Source: Eudromia elegans
Lineage: Eukaryota > Chordata > Aves > Tinamiformes > Tinamidae
Assembly (NCBI GenBank): GCA_003342815.1
Contig: PTEX01000280.1
Coordinates: forward strand, 313,771 to 377,770
Length of the DNA: 64,000 nucleotides
Direction: 5' to 3'
Shown: piece after piece, positions 1 to 11,663 of the stretch
Numbering within the stretch: position 1 is the stretch's first letter
How the letters are laid out: every line of letters starts with the position of its first letter
The notes under the pieces: generated by a model
Told to the model about the DNA's origin: nothing
The model's input: only the letters and a program-made list of their open reading frames with translations
Database searches by the model: none
Position numbers and translations under genes: made by a program

Positions 1-3000
1 ATGGTGACGCACATCAAAGCACCTGAACAACAAGTAAAAAGTAAGGATACTTTTTTGATCTTTTGTTCCTCTAAAGAATGTGATCGTCATGTGCTGCAGC
101 ATGTGTAATGATGGGAAAGTGAAGACCTGCCCAAGTGGAAACAGCTCTGTCGTGCTTAACAGGAAATAATTAAAATTGCTCTCACACTTCATAGAAGCTA
201 CCAATCATCAAATTCGCTTAAACCCAAATGAAGTTGCTCTGAATTTTTCTCTCTTTCCTACACATAATCTTTCAACTTGAGCCTCAGATGCACTTACTGC
301 TCTTGTTCATAGAATGAAACTTAATTTTTGTGTGATAAGCTTTGGTCTGAAGCCAAATAGGAGGTGGTTACTGTCATCTTACTCATTTTGGTATCAGTAT
401 GATGCCTCTGCAAGTGCTTTTGGAGTGCCTGGGTAGCCCAGGATAGTCTTTGAACGATGGTATAGCTGAATCACTGTCAGGTAACTGCCATCATGTTTCA
501 ATTAAATGTGTAAATACATATTAACTGAGGTGCCACAGTAAAGACACGTTACATGGGGTTGGGTTTGGCTAAGATTAATTCAGTGTAGCACAGCTTTAAG
601 GTGCAACCTGTGCTGTGGGGAATGGAGTAGAGAGAGAGATTTCTAGAGCTTGCAGGTAAAAAGAAAGAAAATTGACAAGTTAATAGGATGCACATGACTG
701 ATGCATGAGGTAGGCAGAATTAAGATCTGAGAGATATAAGTGTTACATATTAATCACTTATTTGCCAGTGATGTATCTACTTGACATGTTTTGAAGCATG
801 ACCTGAGTGTTCAGCCATAGCTACAGACTCTATTTTAGGGAAGTCTCAGTCTAATTAAGTCTAAATAATGACTGCTGTCCAAAGATGGGTTATAGAGTGG
901 ATGGAGCCAGACTCAGGAAAATTGTAGTAGAGCAGAGGAGAGATTTGCACCAAGAAGGTTCTGAATAGACATAATGAAAAAAAATGGTCACAGTGAAAGT
1001 GAGAAAGTGTTGACTATGACTAGTTGCTTAGAGGTGGAGAAATCTCTCTCTTGGAAGCTTTTGTGACTCAGTTGAACAAGTACCCGAACAACATGATCCA
1101 GCTTTGAAGGTAGCCTTACTCTGAGGATGAGGTTAGTTAGGTGTCCTCCAAAGGTCCATTACTATATATCATAGCCATAGTACTGTGTGTGTTCTGTGAG
1201 CATTTAAATTCCTGGGCAGGTAATACATATTTAAAATGTATTTAAACATGTTTGCTGTTTGAAGAAAAAAAGGAGTGAGGCAATTAAGAAAAAATAGAGA
1301 GAGGAGAGCAATATAAAAGACTACTTGCTCTAACATAGTTTCCCACTTTATATAAGCTAGTATAATATGTGTTTCTAAGAAGTAAAGATAGGTCTTGTTA
1401 AAACTAATTTAAAAGTTTCTATTTGCTTTTTCAGATATACATGTAAGAATATCTCTTTTCTAAATAGGTGGGATAATAAAATAGTGCTTATGGTCAGATA
1501 TAGATTACATACATCTGTAGAAGCATTCCAGACTCCTAGCCAAGTGTATACTTGAAGCAATTTCTGTTAGACTGTGCTCAGCATTAAGTCTGACTAAACT
1601 CCCTGTTAAACTGTACACTTCAAAAAATGGAGTAACACTTGAATTTCTGCAAAACTCCTACATCTTTTAAAAAATAAATTCATTTCTATACTTGATCTTT
1701 ATTTCCAACTATGAATTAAGATAGGCTGATACAGGGCTCTGATTTTGTAAAGGCAGGCTCAGAGCTCTTTCAGATGTTAGAGTATTATTTCTGCTCCTTG
1801 TCAGCCCATGAAATTAATGTCAATAGCTCTAGCAGTGCCCGGCCAAATGTCTCTTCCCTGGCTTGCCATCTGTGCCACGTCCTGCGCGGGCAGCGCTGTG
1901 CCAATTAGCCGCGTTTGTCTTGCGGTGACTCGGAACGAGCTCGCTTGCGTCATCATCAAGATGTCTGTTTGTGTGCGACGTCCAGTCGGATGCACTGCGT
2001 ATTATGTAAAGATTGCCCCTCAGAAATCTGGCAGATATTCAGAGAAAGGCTTTTGGAGAGGGCTTGAGGCAGAAATAACACTGAGAAAGCAGGTGAGAGC
2101 CTGTTGCTTATAGCAGATAAGCTCGTGGTCTTGGCCGAGGGACAGATCATGCGAGGCATATTTGAGGGTAGCCTGCCCAGCAGGAGGAGAACATGGGCTG
2201 CAGCTACCGGCTTCCAACCAAAAGCAATTTCTGGGTGATCTCAACACCTCGTGTCAACTGGGAATATCATATTTCCTAGCAAAAGGATATTGAGGGCAAT
2301 GCAGCCAGGTTTCATAACCCTCAGGGAGACTGCAGTGTGTGCTTGTAATTGGTCCCAAAGTACTGATAGAGAGAGAGAGCCTTTTCCCCACAGGTTGCCG
2401 TTATGTGAGCTTGTTGTCTGGCAAATCATTGCTTGGAGTTGCTTGACTCTATTTATTTACTTATTTTTTAAGAAAAAGCCTAGTGGACAGCAAAACAGGG
2501 CAAGGGAATGTAAAGATATTAGGAGTTCTGACCCAGAGAATCTCTATCCACAGTCATGGAAAGTGCACAGTTGTGAATGTAAGTAGAAAGCAAGTGAAGT
2601 GTTATTTTGAGGAATGATCTTCATTTATGATGTCTTTTGTGTCTTATAAATGGTAGGGCCCACCATTGGGTCTTTGCACGGAATTGCCTGACAGAGACAT
2701 CAAGTTTCTTCATTCTTTTATTTCAACTTGTCATCTGACTTTGCAATAGCAAGTAGTTCCTGTAGGGCTGCTCCTCCATAAGGAACAGTGGATAAAGCAA
2801 GCTTTACAAGAAACTGCTGGGTTTATTTGCATGGAGAAGAGGAAAAAAAATACTGATACACATAAAAACATCTGCATGTTTTAAGCAAAAAGTCTTTGCC
2901 ATTAAGGATGAAACTGTAAGCTGGACATGTGGAACTGCAGATTAGCAGTGGAATTTCGATGCGGCTTTTTAATGCCAGAGTTTCTGATACTCCGGAATGG

Positions 3001-3689
3001 AATAGCAAATTGTAGACTTGTAGTGACTTGTATCTAAATTGTACAATATAAAACTGGAAACTCTGTCAAACTTGACTTAATGAGTGCTATCACATTTGAA
3101 CAAGTCATTTTACTTAACTATACTGTTTTCAAATTTTTTTTTTTTTGAAGAGGAATTAACAAGCTTGGTAAGTTTGTATGCTTTTTAATTACTCCAGTGG
3201 CTATGCATCTAATGTCTGATTAATTTGGATTCATATTGGAGTGACCTAAAGGTTATCTGTATGAATTAAATTATAAATATCCGTTATAGGGGGTCTGGTA
3301 CAGTCAGATGCTACGTTACTTTTGATAAGGACTGACATGAGTCTTTAAGCATTTTCTGATTACTTGTGTATGCACTGTCTTCCTGAGCAAAGCCTGTCAA
3401 GAGCTGTGCATATGTCTTATTAGATTTTCAGCTGTTTGTCTTGAGCAATGACAGTCTTTTTATGTAAAATGACAGGCGTTGGTAAAAAGTTTTAATTACA
3501 TCACTAGTGTCTTTAACCAACATTTTTATAAATAATGGTAAAAAAGGAATGCTGTGCACTTTATGAATAGGAGAAACAAAAATGATACCTCAGAAATTCT
3601 GTAATGGAAAAATACTTTCTTTTACTGATTTTAATATGTGAATTCAAAATTGGTGGCCATATGTCCTGAAACTTTTTTCCTCTCTCCAG
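1..3689 (+). other. TRIO: Intron (3' part) upstream of exon a
   Basis: AT-rich non-coding sequence with short poly(A)/poly(T) runs and no exon I can support. It ends in a good acceptor with a T/C-rich tract (TTTTTTCCTCTCTCCAG at 3673-3689). The only stretch that stands out is a GC-richer islet at about 1790-2060, listed separately. Confidence 0.85.
1790..2060. promoter_or_regulatory. Candidate conserved non-coding element (intronic enhancer-like islet)
   Basis: About 270 bp with several CpGs in an otherwise AT-rich, CpG-poor intron. It contains homeodomain-like TAAT/ATTA cores (GAAATTAATG, CCAATTAGCC), a CRE-like GCGTCATCATC and TATTATGTAAAG. Both strands happen to be open for 60-100 codons, but neither frame has splice signals or a recognisable product. 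The mixture of AT-rich factor cores and CpGs resembles developmental enhancers conserved across vertebrates. This rests on composition alone, since conservation could not be tested. Confidence 0.3.
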
Positions 3690-3805
3690 ATATCTTGAAT
3701 GAACTCTTCCAGAGGGAGAACCGTGTGCTGCATTATTGGACCATGCGTAAAAGGCGCCTTGATCAGTGCCAACAATATGTAGTCTTTGAAAGAAGTGCCA
3801 AGCAG
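3690..3805 (+). CDS. TRIO: TRIO exon a: spectrin-repeat rod, ILNELFQRENRVLHYWTMRK
   Basis: Acceptor CTCTCCAG|AT and donor AGCAG|GTGAGG bound 116 nt. The first two bases finish an Asp codon split with the previous exon (phase 1), and the exon ends in phase 0. It encodes 38 full residues (about human 1112-1149) running from ILNELFQREN to VVFERSAKQ. The helical heptad character and the WTMRKRRLDQCQQYV segment match the C-terminal spectrin-repeat region of TRIO and KALRN, a rod that binds partners and restrains the GEF1 module. The opposite strand is also open over this stretch, but that frame is a shadow. Recognition as this family is very secure; TRIO rather than KALRN is decided by the next exon. 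Confidence 0.96.
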
Positions 3806-6410
3806 GTGAGGGTTGTATGTAAACGTCTTTTTCATTGTGATCAAGGCTTGACAGAGGTTGTCTTGTCCCACAGTAACAAACCTGCTGTTGACTTCGATAT
3901 TCCAAATGTATGAAAGGTCAACAATTAAAATGGAAAATAAGGTAATGTGCTTGCTTTTCCTTGAATACAGATCCACTGTATCAGCTGAGACAGGCTGTCC
4001 TTACCACTGTAACTTAATGTAGTGTTTTGCTTCTGTCAGCTTGATTTGGTACCAGCTAGTCTTAATTTCTGCAAGCTTGTGCTTGACAAATTGTTATGCT
4101 TGTTAACTTCTACAGGCTCACCTAATTTGGCAAGGGAAATAACAAGGAGCAACATTTTCTCAGATGTTGGAAAAAAAACTCTAATTAAGTTGATTGACAC
4201 TTCTAGAAAACTGTCGAGTTGGATGACTCGTTCAACAATAACTAGGGAAAAAAGTCAATAATTACTGGGAAAATTTTTGTGTTCTGCATCTACTTAATTT
4301 CATGTTTTTTACATGTTGGATCCACCTTGTATCTGGCTGAATTTGTCAACCTGGAAAGAACCATTAAGAAAATATTACAAAAAAAATCTTTATAAATCAA
4401 AACACAAACTGTAAAAGTTAGTAGGGGATTCCAAAGCAGAATTAGTAACTGGAATGGTCTGCAAGGGTTTTTTTTTGTGGGGGGTTTTTTGTTGTGGTTT
4501 TTTGGTTTTTTTTTTTTTTTTTTGTTAATCTGTATGTGAGACAAAGAAAGGAAACTATCTGTTCCTGTTCTGCAGACACAACGCCCATAGTGTGAAATAT
4601 AGTTAGACTGACTTTAAAAGCCTCAAAACTAATTTGATATTTTTCTCACCAAAAATGTAGACAGAAGCTTAAACAGTAGCAGCCTGTTTTCAGCTCTAGA
4701 AAAGTCTGTCTTTCATAGCTTTATAAAAAAAGCAATACAAGTTAAATCCTGAAATGAAGTTAAGGATGAATACTTCTTTAAAAGAAAAGAGGAGAAAAAA
4801 AGAAACAGCATTTGAATAACCTTAACCTCAGCCTCTGCCAAGCACATGACCAACTTGCTTTTGTACAGAGATTACTGACTAACAGTCAAACTGCCAGAGA
4901 TAAATGTCTGTCAGCATTTGCATTGTAAATCCCATTTTTCAGCAACCTGCAGTTCAGTTACCACAAGTCATATTGGTCCTGCACACTGATTAGCCAGAAA
5001 ATGGAAATACAGTTCTCTCTTTTTTTTCTCTCACTATTGTTGTTGTTGTTGTTTGGAAGTTGGAAGCTCCCATTTTTTGTACTTCTGAAGCTTTAAGCCT
5101 TGCTATGAAAACAGATCGTGTAATATTTGTGAAGATATTAGACTGCCCAAACATTTCCAATCTAAGAGCTCACCTGGTCTCTAAATTGATTTCTTCAGTT
5201 CTTGCATGGTCGTATGTGTCTCCAAAATGCAATCATGAAACTCACATAAAATAACAGCTAGGCTAACTGTGGGAATTAGTACTGAGATGAATTTTTTCTG
5301 TCATGTGGCTGTAGAGAGCTACCGAAAAGTTATTTGGGACAAGGGAGTTGTTTGTTGTTGTGTGTGATAAATACACATACACACATAAAAAAAGTTAAGT
5401 TAAAAAGTCGAAGACAGTAAGTATCGAAACGAATTATATTTGGTTTGTGTTTATACCCACAATATCCTTTTACTGAGAGAAGATGGATATGGATAAGAAA
5501 GTTTGACTTCAGAAGGACAAGCACATTATACAAGTGGTTGATTCAGATGCCCCTCTTCTTGCTGCTAGCTCAAGAGTTGGTTCCTTCCCCAAGGTGGGAC
5601 AGGGAAGCTCGTGTGGCTTCCAGCTTCACTAGTGTGTTAATAGGTAAAAGGCTTCCTCACATGCACTTACATTTTTGAGCGTATGTGGAGTCACATTCAA
5701 TGTTCAGGATTTTGGAGGCCTTCTACCTGGTTTAGTTCCTTACAGAGACACAAGAGCAAGTCTTAAGTGTAAGGAGGAGAATCAGAGCCTTGGTCACAGT
5801 CTTGATGAACTCCTATTGTCAATGAAATTAAAATACAGAAGCCACTTTTTCTGGTCAGATGTAAAGATTATGCTATTGAAAAATAAGTACATACTGTCTG
5901 AAAAGATAAAACTTGTCCGTGCTTGGTTATGTGGTAGATAAAAGGAGAGACTACAGGTGACAGATAAAAATGGAGGAATGAGGTTCTACAAATAGTCATT
6001 CTTTTTTCTCTTTGAGTATTAAATTTTTTTAGTGCTATCTATATTCACTGAAGACAGAAAATACACATCATAAGGCACATCATAACAAGACAGTTCTAAG
6101 CAAGGTGTCTGAAGGTCTGATGAAACCTTTGGCACCTTTGGACTACAGGACTGCTACAGTCCTGTAGCAGTGGACTTCCCTGAAGTATTCAGATTCACGC
6201 ATCAGTTACTTTTCTTTAATCCTTGAAGGATTGCTTTGTGGACTGCAGGTATTATTTAAGTTACAAGATATTTGATATTTTAGAGGTATTGTAGGATATC
6301 CACTGCAGGCTGTGGCCTATCTGCTTGTGAAATACCAATTACAGTTGGTTTCTTTTGGCAAAACTGTTATTATTTGAGTCTCACTTTTCCTTCTTTCTTC
6401 CTTTATTTAG
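3806..6410 (+). other. TRIO: Intron a-b
   Basis: 2.6 kb of AT-rich intron. It holds a T18 run at 4506-4523, a short GTT repeat near 5038-5053, a short CA-rich patch near 5372-5385 and a perfect 11-bp hairpin at 6143-6167. No exon or gene is seen. The acceptor is TTCTTTCTTCCTTTATTTAG. Confidence 0.85.
6143..6167. repeat. Perfect hairpin, 11-bp stem and 3-nt loop
   Basis: CTACAGGACTG is followed by CTA and then its exact reverse complement CAGTCCTGTAG. The hairpin lies about 240 nt upstream of exon b. It is too short and GC-poor to call a microRNA or terminator, and no function is known to me. Confidence 0.6.
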
Positions 6411-6533
6411 GCTCTGGAATGGATCCATGACAATGGGGAGTTTTATTTGTCCACCCATACTTCCACGGGTTCCAGTATTCAGCACACTCAAGAGCTGTTA
6501 AAAGAGCATGAAGAATTTCAGATCACTGCGAAG
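6411..6533 (+). CDS. TRIO: TRIO exon b: spectrin-repeat rod, ALEWIHDNGEFYL
   Basis: 123 nt, 41 codons, phase 0 on both sides; acceptor TTTATTTAG|GCT and donor GCGAAG|GTAAAAG. The peptide runs from ALEWIHDNGEFYLSTHTST to EFQITAK (about human 1150-1190). GSSIQHTQELLKEHEEFQ is the TRIO version; kalirin has a different sequence at this point (GETTEETQELLKEYGEF, from memory). This is therefore the first exon that assigns the gene. It belongs to the last spectrin repeat before the GEF1 domain. Nothing is truncated or unusual. Confidence 0.97.
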
Positions 6534-8310
6534 GTAAAAGAAACATAAAGTAATATACTGAAAAATGAGTACATATGTCAAGCTTTGTTTAGTTGTGCTG
6601 GCTTTCTAATCCATATATCTACTAGAAACAGAATAAAACAAAGATTATATTTTAGAAGGTAATGGCCATGTTACTGGGGTTCCATCAGCCCTATATACCA
6701 TTGATTTCTTATGTCAGAATTATGGAGAGAGAGAGAGAGAGCTTAAAAATGGTACCTAACACACTCTGAAGGTCCTTTGATTTCTATTTTTATATCCTCA
6801 GGTCTGTGGGTTACTGCATGACCATTTAGGCTATAAAACACAAGCTATATTTTGATTAGCTGTGATTTAATTAGCAGATAGAAAAATTAAAGCTTTACTT
6901 GTTAGGTCATTCATTTAAACCGATTCCACAATATCTTTTTGAGCTGTGGTGGCAGCATTTTTTTTCTTATCTGTGGAGGCCTATTCCGAGAAGCAGATGG
7001 ATCTTGTGAGACTTACTGTTTTCCAAATGTGAAAGAGGTGACTAGTAACCCTGTCTTTGCTTTTCTCTTTGAAACTGCCACCTGTGTCCAGCTCTTGGCT
7101 CTCAATTTTCATTAAAAATAGTGGAGCTGAAGAAAGTGAGCAAGTATTTATCTGTCTAAAGGACCGCCTCAGCAGACAAAAGACCTGGAGATTAGAGTTA
7201 AACATGGACACCTGAAGGAAGAGGCAGGAGACTCCAGAAGGAATAGACCCTCTTTGCTTTACGAACTTAAATTTTCTTCCTTCTGAGTTTTGCTGCAGTC
7301 TTTTACTCTCCTGGATTTCTTCCAGGACGCAGGACATGGCTGCCCCACTGTTTCCTGCCTTAGCGAGAGGATGACGTTCGTGCCCCTTTTGAAAGGATGT
7401 TGTTGGTGCCGCTCCCTTTGTGCTTCGTTGCTTGCTGGGAGGATGCACTGGCCCTGCCTTACCCTTGCACAGAGAATTTCCTAATGAAAAGAAAGGCTCA
7501 AATGAAGAGCCACCGGGAAAGAGAGTAAATCAAGAAATGACAATCCTTGCTGGTTTTCTATTGCTTTGTTTAAATCTCTGTCATTAAGGGTCCTGACAGT
7601 AATAGGCTGTACTCTCAACCACTATATAAGAGAGATCATATATGAAGTTGTAAAATCATCTGGTGTCAATGATTTTTGCTTTACATATAGTCTCGGGCAA
7701 CTAGTTAATCAGGGACAGCACCCTGGAGCAGGTGGAGAGGTTACTTACTCTGCTAGTTCCTCATTAAGAACCATGCGACAGTAAAACATGATATGAGGAA
7801 AAGATTAAAAGAGCTAACCTTACCCCTTTCAAATATAGTACATGACAAAACCCCTGCATCCTTCTCAACGCTTCAACACTTCGTTCCCTTGCAGATAGGG
7901 AGGAAGATGCTTGAGCCTCTGTGGCCTGACCCAGTACTCAGCATTGCGAGTAATGAACAAAATAACCCCGCTGGCATTAAACACCTCTGTATTGATGCAA
8001 GGAAGCCATGCATGTTTTACAGAGCTCGCCTGCCAGGATTTATTCTCTGGGTTGGTAATGAAGTGCACTTTTGAAAGAAAAGTAACCTGTTCTGATCAGA
8101 TAGTAATAGAACCCAAAGAATCCTGTGCTGAACATCCTGTGTGATTTTATATTAGGGAAAAAAAGTTTCTATTCTAAAGGAGTTTTGGGAGGGGAGGGAA
8201 CTAGGTCCTTTCACAGCTTTTCCATCTGCCTGTAGTAGCTAGTTAAGCAAAATGATCCCTTTCATTACAGGTATAGCTAGTAACTGTTCAATATTTTCCT
8301 GTTTTTGCAG
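6534..8310 (+). other. TRIO: Intron b-c
   Basis: 1.8 kb without a supported gene. A (GA)n tract lies at 6725-6741. Both strands have 60-155-codon open frames near 6981-7484, but they lack splice or start context and resemble nothing known to me, so they are not called. The acceptor is CCTGTTTTTGCAG. Confidence 0.85.
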
Positions 8311-8505
8311 CAAACCAAAGAGAGGGTGAAGTTGTTGATACAGCTGGCTGATGGCTTTTGTGAAAAAGGGCATGCTCATGCAACAGAGATTAAAAAATGT
8401 GTCACAGCAGTGGATAAGAGGTACAGAGACTTTTCTCTGCGCATGGAGAAATATAGAACCTCTTTAGAGAAAGCTCTGGGTATTTCTTCTGATTCCAATA
8501 AATCG
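8311..8505 (+). CDS. TRIO: TRIO exon c: last spectrin repeat, QTKERVKLLIQLADGFCEKG
   Basis: 195 nt, 65 codons, phase 0/0; acceptor TTTTTGCAG|CAA and donor AATCG|GTAAGT. It covers about human 1191-1255. The amphipathic helices VKLLIQLADGF and YRDFSLRMEKYRTSLEKAL are the core of the final spectrin repeat. The exon ends GISSDSNKS, the flexible stretch that begins the linker towards the DH domain. From memory it differs from the human protein by about one residue (ATEIKK rather than AAEIKK), showing strong conservation. Confidence 0.97.
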
Positions 8506-8623
8506 GTAAGTGAAATTTGATTGTAATGTTGGACAGACAACACCTACTTGCATTTGATTGAGCTGTTTTTTCCTGTCTTCTTCCTTAATCAGTTCTTTCC
8601 TTTCTTTCTTTAAAAAAAAAAAG
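8506..8623 (+). other. TRIO: Very short intron c-d with A-interrupted acceptor
   Basis: Only 118 nt, the shortest intron in the window. The pyrimidine tract TTCTTTCCTTTCTTTCTTT is separated from the used AG by a run of 11 A, giving TTTAAAAAAAAAAAG|AGC. A textbook-looking AG (TTCCTTAATCAG, ending 8592) lies 31 nt upstream. Using that AG would add TTC TTT CCT TTC TTT CTT TAA and stop translation. Confidence 0.9.
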
Positions 8624-8739
8624 AGCAAAAGCTTGCAGCTGGATATAATCCCAGCCAGTGTCCCTGGTTCAGAGGTGAAACTGCGCGATGCTGCTCATGA
8701 GCTTAACGAAGAAAAACGAAAATCTGCCCGCAGGAAAGA
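8624..8739 (+). CDS. TRIO: TRIO exon d: spectrin-to-DH1 linker, SKSLQLDIIPASVPGSEVKL
   Basis: 116 nt: 38 codons plus two bases of a split Glu codon; donor GAAAGA|GTAATG. It encodes SKSLQLDIIPASVPGSEVKL followed by RDAAHELNEEKRKSARRK (about human 1256-1293). This is the charged helical linker directly before the catalytic DH domain. The start is fixed by the preceding phase-0 exon and by the family sequence, although the acceptor is unusual because of the A11 run before AG. The apparent in-frame TAA just past the donor is intronic. Confidence 0.95.
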
Positions 8740-9286
8740 GTAATGAATTTATTTATTTTTGTGTAATCAGTGAGGATGCATAATCAGTTCTCATAATAAG
8801 GCAACTGTCATGTGTTTTCTGAGAGCTTAGAAACTGAATAAATGGTAAAAGAAAGCAGCATTATTTAGTAGCTTTTTGTAGTGTTTTATTCACATGCTTA
8901 TTCTCAGAGTTGGTTCTAGCAAGCCAGAATTTTAAAATTTCTAAGTCATGTTAGACTTATTTTATTGTGACTTTCATTAAATAATGTGAAATAAAAGGAC
9001 AAGGGTAGGAGGGAGGGCAGCAGTTAACAAATGTGACAAATGCAAAGCATTTGAAAAACTTCTATCTCCTTCCCCATATCTTTTTGCACTGATTGACAGT
9101 AGAGAGAGCTATTATCCCTTATATTTCCTCGCCCATTTTCTGTCTCTCTGTTTCACTTCTTAGATATTTTTTCTTAGTTATAGAAAAATCTAAAGCTGAC
9201 AGAAAAAAAAAGTGTATTCTGATTATTATGCGTTCATGATGCTCTAGCAGACTGAGATTTGATCATTCTTTCTGTTGTCACCTAAG
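8740..9286 (+). other. TRIO: Intron d-e
   Basis: 547 nt of AT-rich intron from GTAATG to CACCTAAG. No other feature is seen. Confidence 0.88.
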
Positions 9287-9353
9287 GTTCATTATGGCTG
9301 AGCTAATTCAGACAGAAAAGGCTTACGTAAGAGACCTCCGGGAATGCATGGAT
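9287..9353 (+). CDS. TRIO: TRIO exon e: start of DH1 (GEF1), FIMAELIQTEKAYVRDL
   Basis: 67 nt: one base finishing Glu, then 22 codons (about human 1295-1316); acceptor CACCTAAG|G and donor GGAT|GTAAGT. FIMAELIQTEKAYVRDL is the first conserved region of the Dbl-homology fold, the ELxxTExxYVxDL signature that contacts switch I of the GTPase. The Glu of AELIQTE is the family's conserved contact. The exon opens the module that loads GTP onto Rac1 and RhoG. Confidence 0.97.
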
Positions 9354-10118
9354 GTAAGTTTTCTTTTTTCACTAATCTTTGAAGACAGGGTTGCCTCTGC
9401 TTTCTACTTTCTTCCAATTTTAACAAGCAAACATGATCACTTTGTAGATAAGGTACCAAATTAAGTGCCTTTCTGCTACTAAGATGATACAGTTAATCAT
9501 CAGCCACTTCAGAATTTATCCCATATATTTTGCTTTTGTCAGTACTTACTTTCAGTATTTGAATGCTGTTTTCCCAACTCATAAGCTTTCTTTTTTGTGT
9601 TGGAGGTGGGAGGGGGAAAAAGGAGGGGATACTTTATTTGCTTTGCTAGCGATAGAGAAGAGCTTGTGTTAATTCTCTTTTTATGTGTATCACGTGTACT
9701 GCTGCTGGCTGGCTTTTTGAATAGAAATTCAGAGAGGTTCCATGGAAAAGTGCCCAGTAATTGTTATACCAAAGCAAGTAATGTTCAGTAGTAGCTCTTG
9801 GACGAAACATGAACCTCCAGACTGCAGACATGACTTTGATGCAGAATAACCTGAAGTATTAGAGGTTGTCAAGAACTCTGTGAAGTTTAAAGGATGAAAT
9901 CTCAACAAATACATTAAGTCATCAGTTTTAGAACTTGGATTGTACTGTCAAAGCTACATGTCACAAGGTGTGCGTAACACAATAAACACAGTCACAACGG
10001 GAGAAATTGTTGCATGATCTCTCCTGCTTTTCTCTCCAGGAATGTGTACTTAAACATACCTAACTGCTTCTGTTCAGAAATTTGATGATTTTTCATGCAT
10101 CTTTTTTGTTCTGGGCAG
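9354..10118 (+). other. TRIO: Intron e-f
   Basis: 765 nt of AT-rich intron; nothing else is recognisable. The acceptor is TTTTTTGTTCTGGGCAG. Confidence 0.88.
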
Positions 10119-10228
10119 ACATATCTTTGGGAAATGACAAGCGGAGTGGAGGAGATTCCACCTGGTATTGTAAACAAAGAACACATTATCTTTGGAAACA
10201 TGCAGGAAATTTATGAGTTCCACAATAA
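10119..10228 (+). CDS. TRIO: TRIO exon f: DH1, [20 protein letters not shown]
   Basis: 110 nt: 36 codons plus the first two bases of an Asn codon; acceptor GGGCAG|ACA and donor ACAATAA|GTGAGT. The peptide [20 protein letters not shown] continues with [16 protein letters not shown] (about human 1317-1352). [14 protein letters not shown] is the conserved IFxNIxxIxxxH region of DH domains. Kalirin is nearly identical here, so this exon alone would not separate the two paralogues. Confidence 0.97.
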
Positions 10229-11186
10229 GTGAGTGACTTATCTCCTATTTCCATATTACTGGTATACCCAAATGATGACCTAAGGGATTTCCTAATGAAA
10301 ATACTGTGCATATGAATAATGAGCACTTTGTCATCAAAAATCTAAAGGATTTCTTCTCAGAACTGTGTGAATTGTTGCTTCTTGCAGACAGATGGGTACA
10401 CCACTAGAAACTGTTTTCTCAGTCTCAGACTTCTTTCAGCTTTTAAGAAGTCATTTGAATCCTTGGAATATTTCTGCAAGTTTTCCTGTTGTCTTGAAAA
10501 GATGGAAACCACTGAACTCAATAGAAAAGCACAAACAGCAATTTAACGGGGTTCTGTCATTCCTTCTATCATTTTTTCCTCCTGATGGGAAAAGACTAAC
10601 ACTCCCTCCTTTTCCTTGTTCTCTAAAGCTTCAGAGGATGCCTGGACATTACTGCCGAGTTGTATGCAAACGTTCTCATTAATTCACTGGCATTTATATT
10701 TGGTTATTATTCTTAAGTAATGAAACATGCCTAGAATCTAATTTTATATTCCTTGGTGTGCTTTATGTTAGTTAACATGGGCATCCAAAAAGCAAGTAAT
10801 TTCCTTTTTTTTTTTTTTTTTTTTTTTCTTTCCCCCCCCATGAAGAGGTGAAAGCTAAGCTGTTCCTGAAACTGAAATAGTAGGAAACCTTCTTGATGGG
10901 AACAGTGCCGGTTAGAGTTATACTCTTATGTATTTATTACGTAAGCCCGGTAGAAGACATTCTGGTCTTCACCTCAGAATTTGCTCTGAATTACGTTTTG
11001 TGTTAGTTTCAGTTTTCTGTGGTCTCATCCATTCAAATTACCTTTTTTTTCTATTAACTCATGATGTTGGTATGAATTACAGCAAATTTTCTAACCATTT
11101 TTATTTCCAGGCAATACATCAATGCCAGCTGCTGTAATGAAAATATTTCATGTGCCTTATAATGTTTGTTTCTCTTCTACCCATAG
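10229..11186 (+). other. TRIO: Intron f-g
   Basis: About 1 kb. Contains a T23 run at 10805-10827, nearly continuous with a C-rich run. No coding or RNA feature is seen. Confidence 0.87.
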
Positions 11187-11256
11187 TATATTTCTAAAAG
11201 AACTGGAGAAATATGAACAGTTACCGGAAGATGTTGGGCACTGCTTCGTTACTTGG
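11187..11256 (+). CDS. TRIO: TRIO exon g: DH1, IFLKELEKYEQLPEDVGHCF
   Basis: 70 nt: one base finishing Asn, then 23 codons (about human 1354-1376); acceptor CTACCCATAG|T and donor ACTTGG|GTAATA. It encodes IFLKELEKYEQLPEDVGHCF then VTW, central DH helices identical to the mammalian sequence as I remember it. It is a small exon whose identity is fixed by phase on both sides. Confidence 0.97.
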
Positions 11257-11663
11257 GTAATAAAGTCAGACATGTTTAGAAGTAACAAGGGAGATGAGAT
11301 GCATGAAGGGATGGAGACTTGCTGCCAACCCTTTTTTTTAATTTAAATTTCTGTACCTCATCCTTTAAAATCGAGCTAAAATGTGTTTATATTTAGCTGG
11401 AAAAATTAAGTTACTGCCATCAGGTGTGAATGTCTGTTTGCCTGGAAGTTGACATTGTTTGCATTCAGGTTGTTGTTCAGCATATTTATCTTTAAGTTGT
11501 GGCATCTATGAATAATCTGTTTTGCTTATGTTCCTGTTATTTTCGGTCTTACTTGCCTAATGTAATTACTCCTGGTGACAGTTTGAATGCCGTGTAGTAT
11601 AACCTCTTGAGACAGTAGATATGCTATCTACTAACCTATCTAAATTTGCATTTTGTTGTGCAG
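11257..11663 (+). other. TRIO: Intron g-h
   Basis: 407 nt of AT-rich intron; nothing else is seen. Confidence 0.88.

Noticed and set aside
3561..3976. Minus-strand open frames of 110-114 codons over exon a
   Set aside because: They mirror the TRIO exon on the other strand and have no recognisable product.
6981..7484. Overlapping open frames of 155 codons (-) and 64 codons (+)
   Set aside because: No family resemblance, no splice framework, low-complexity Ser/Lys content; likely chance.
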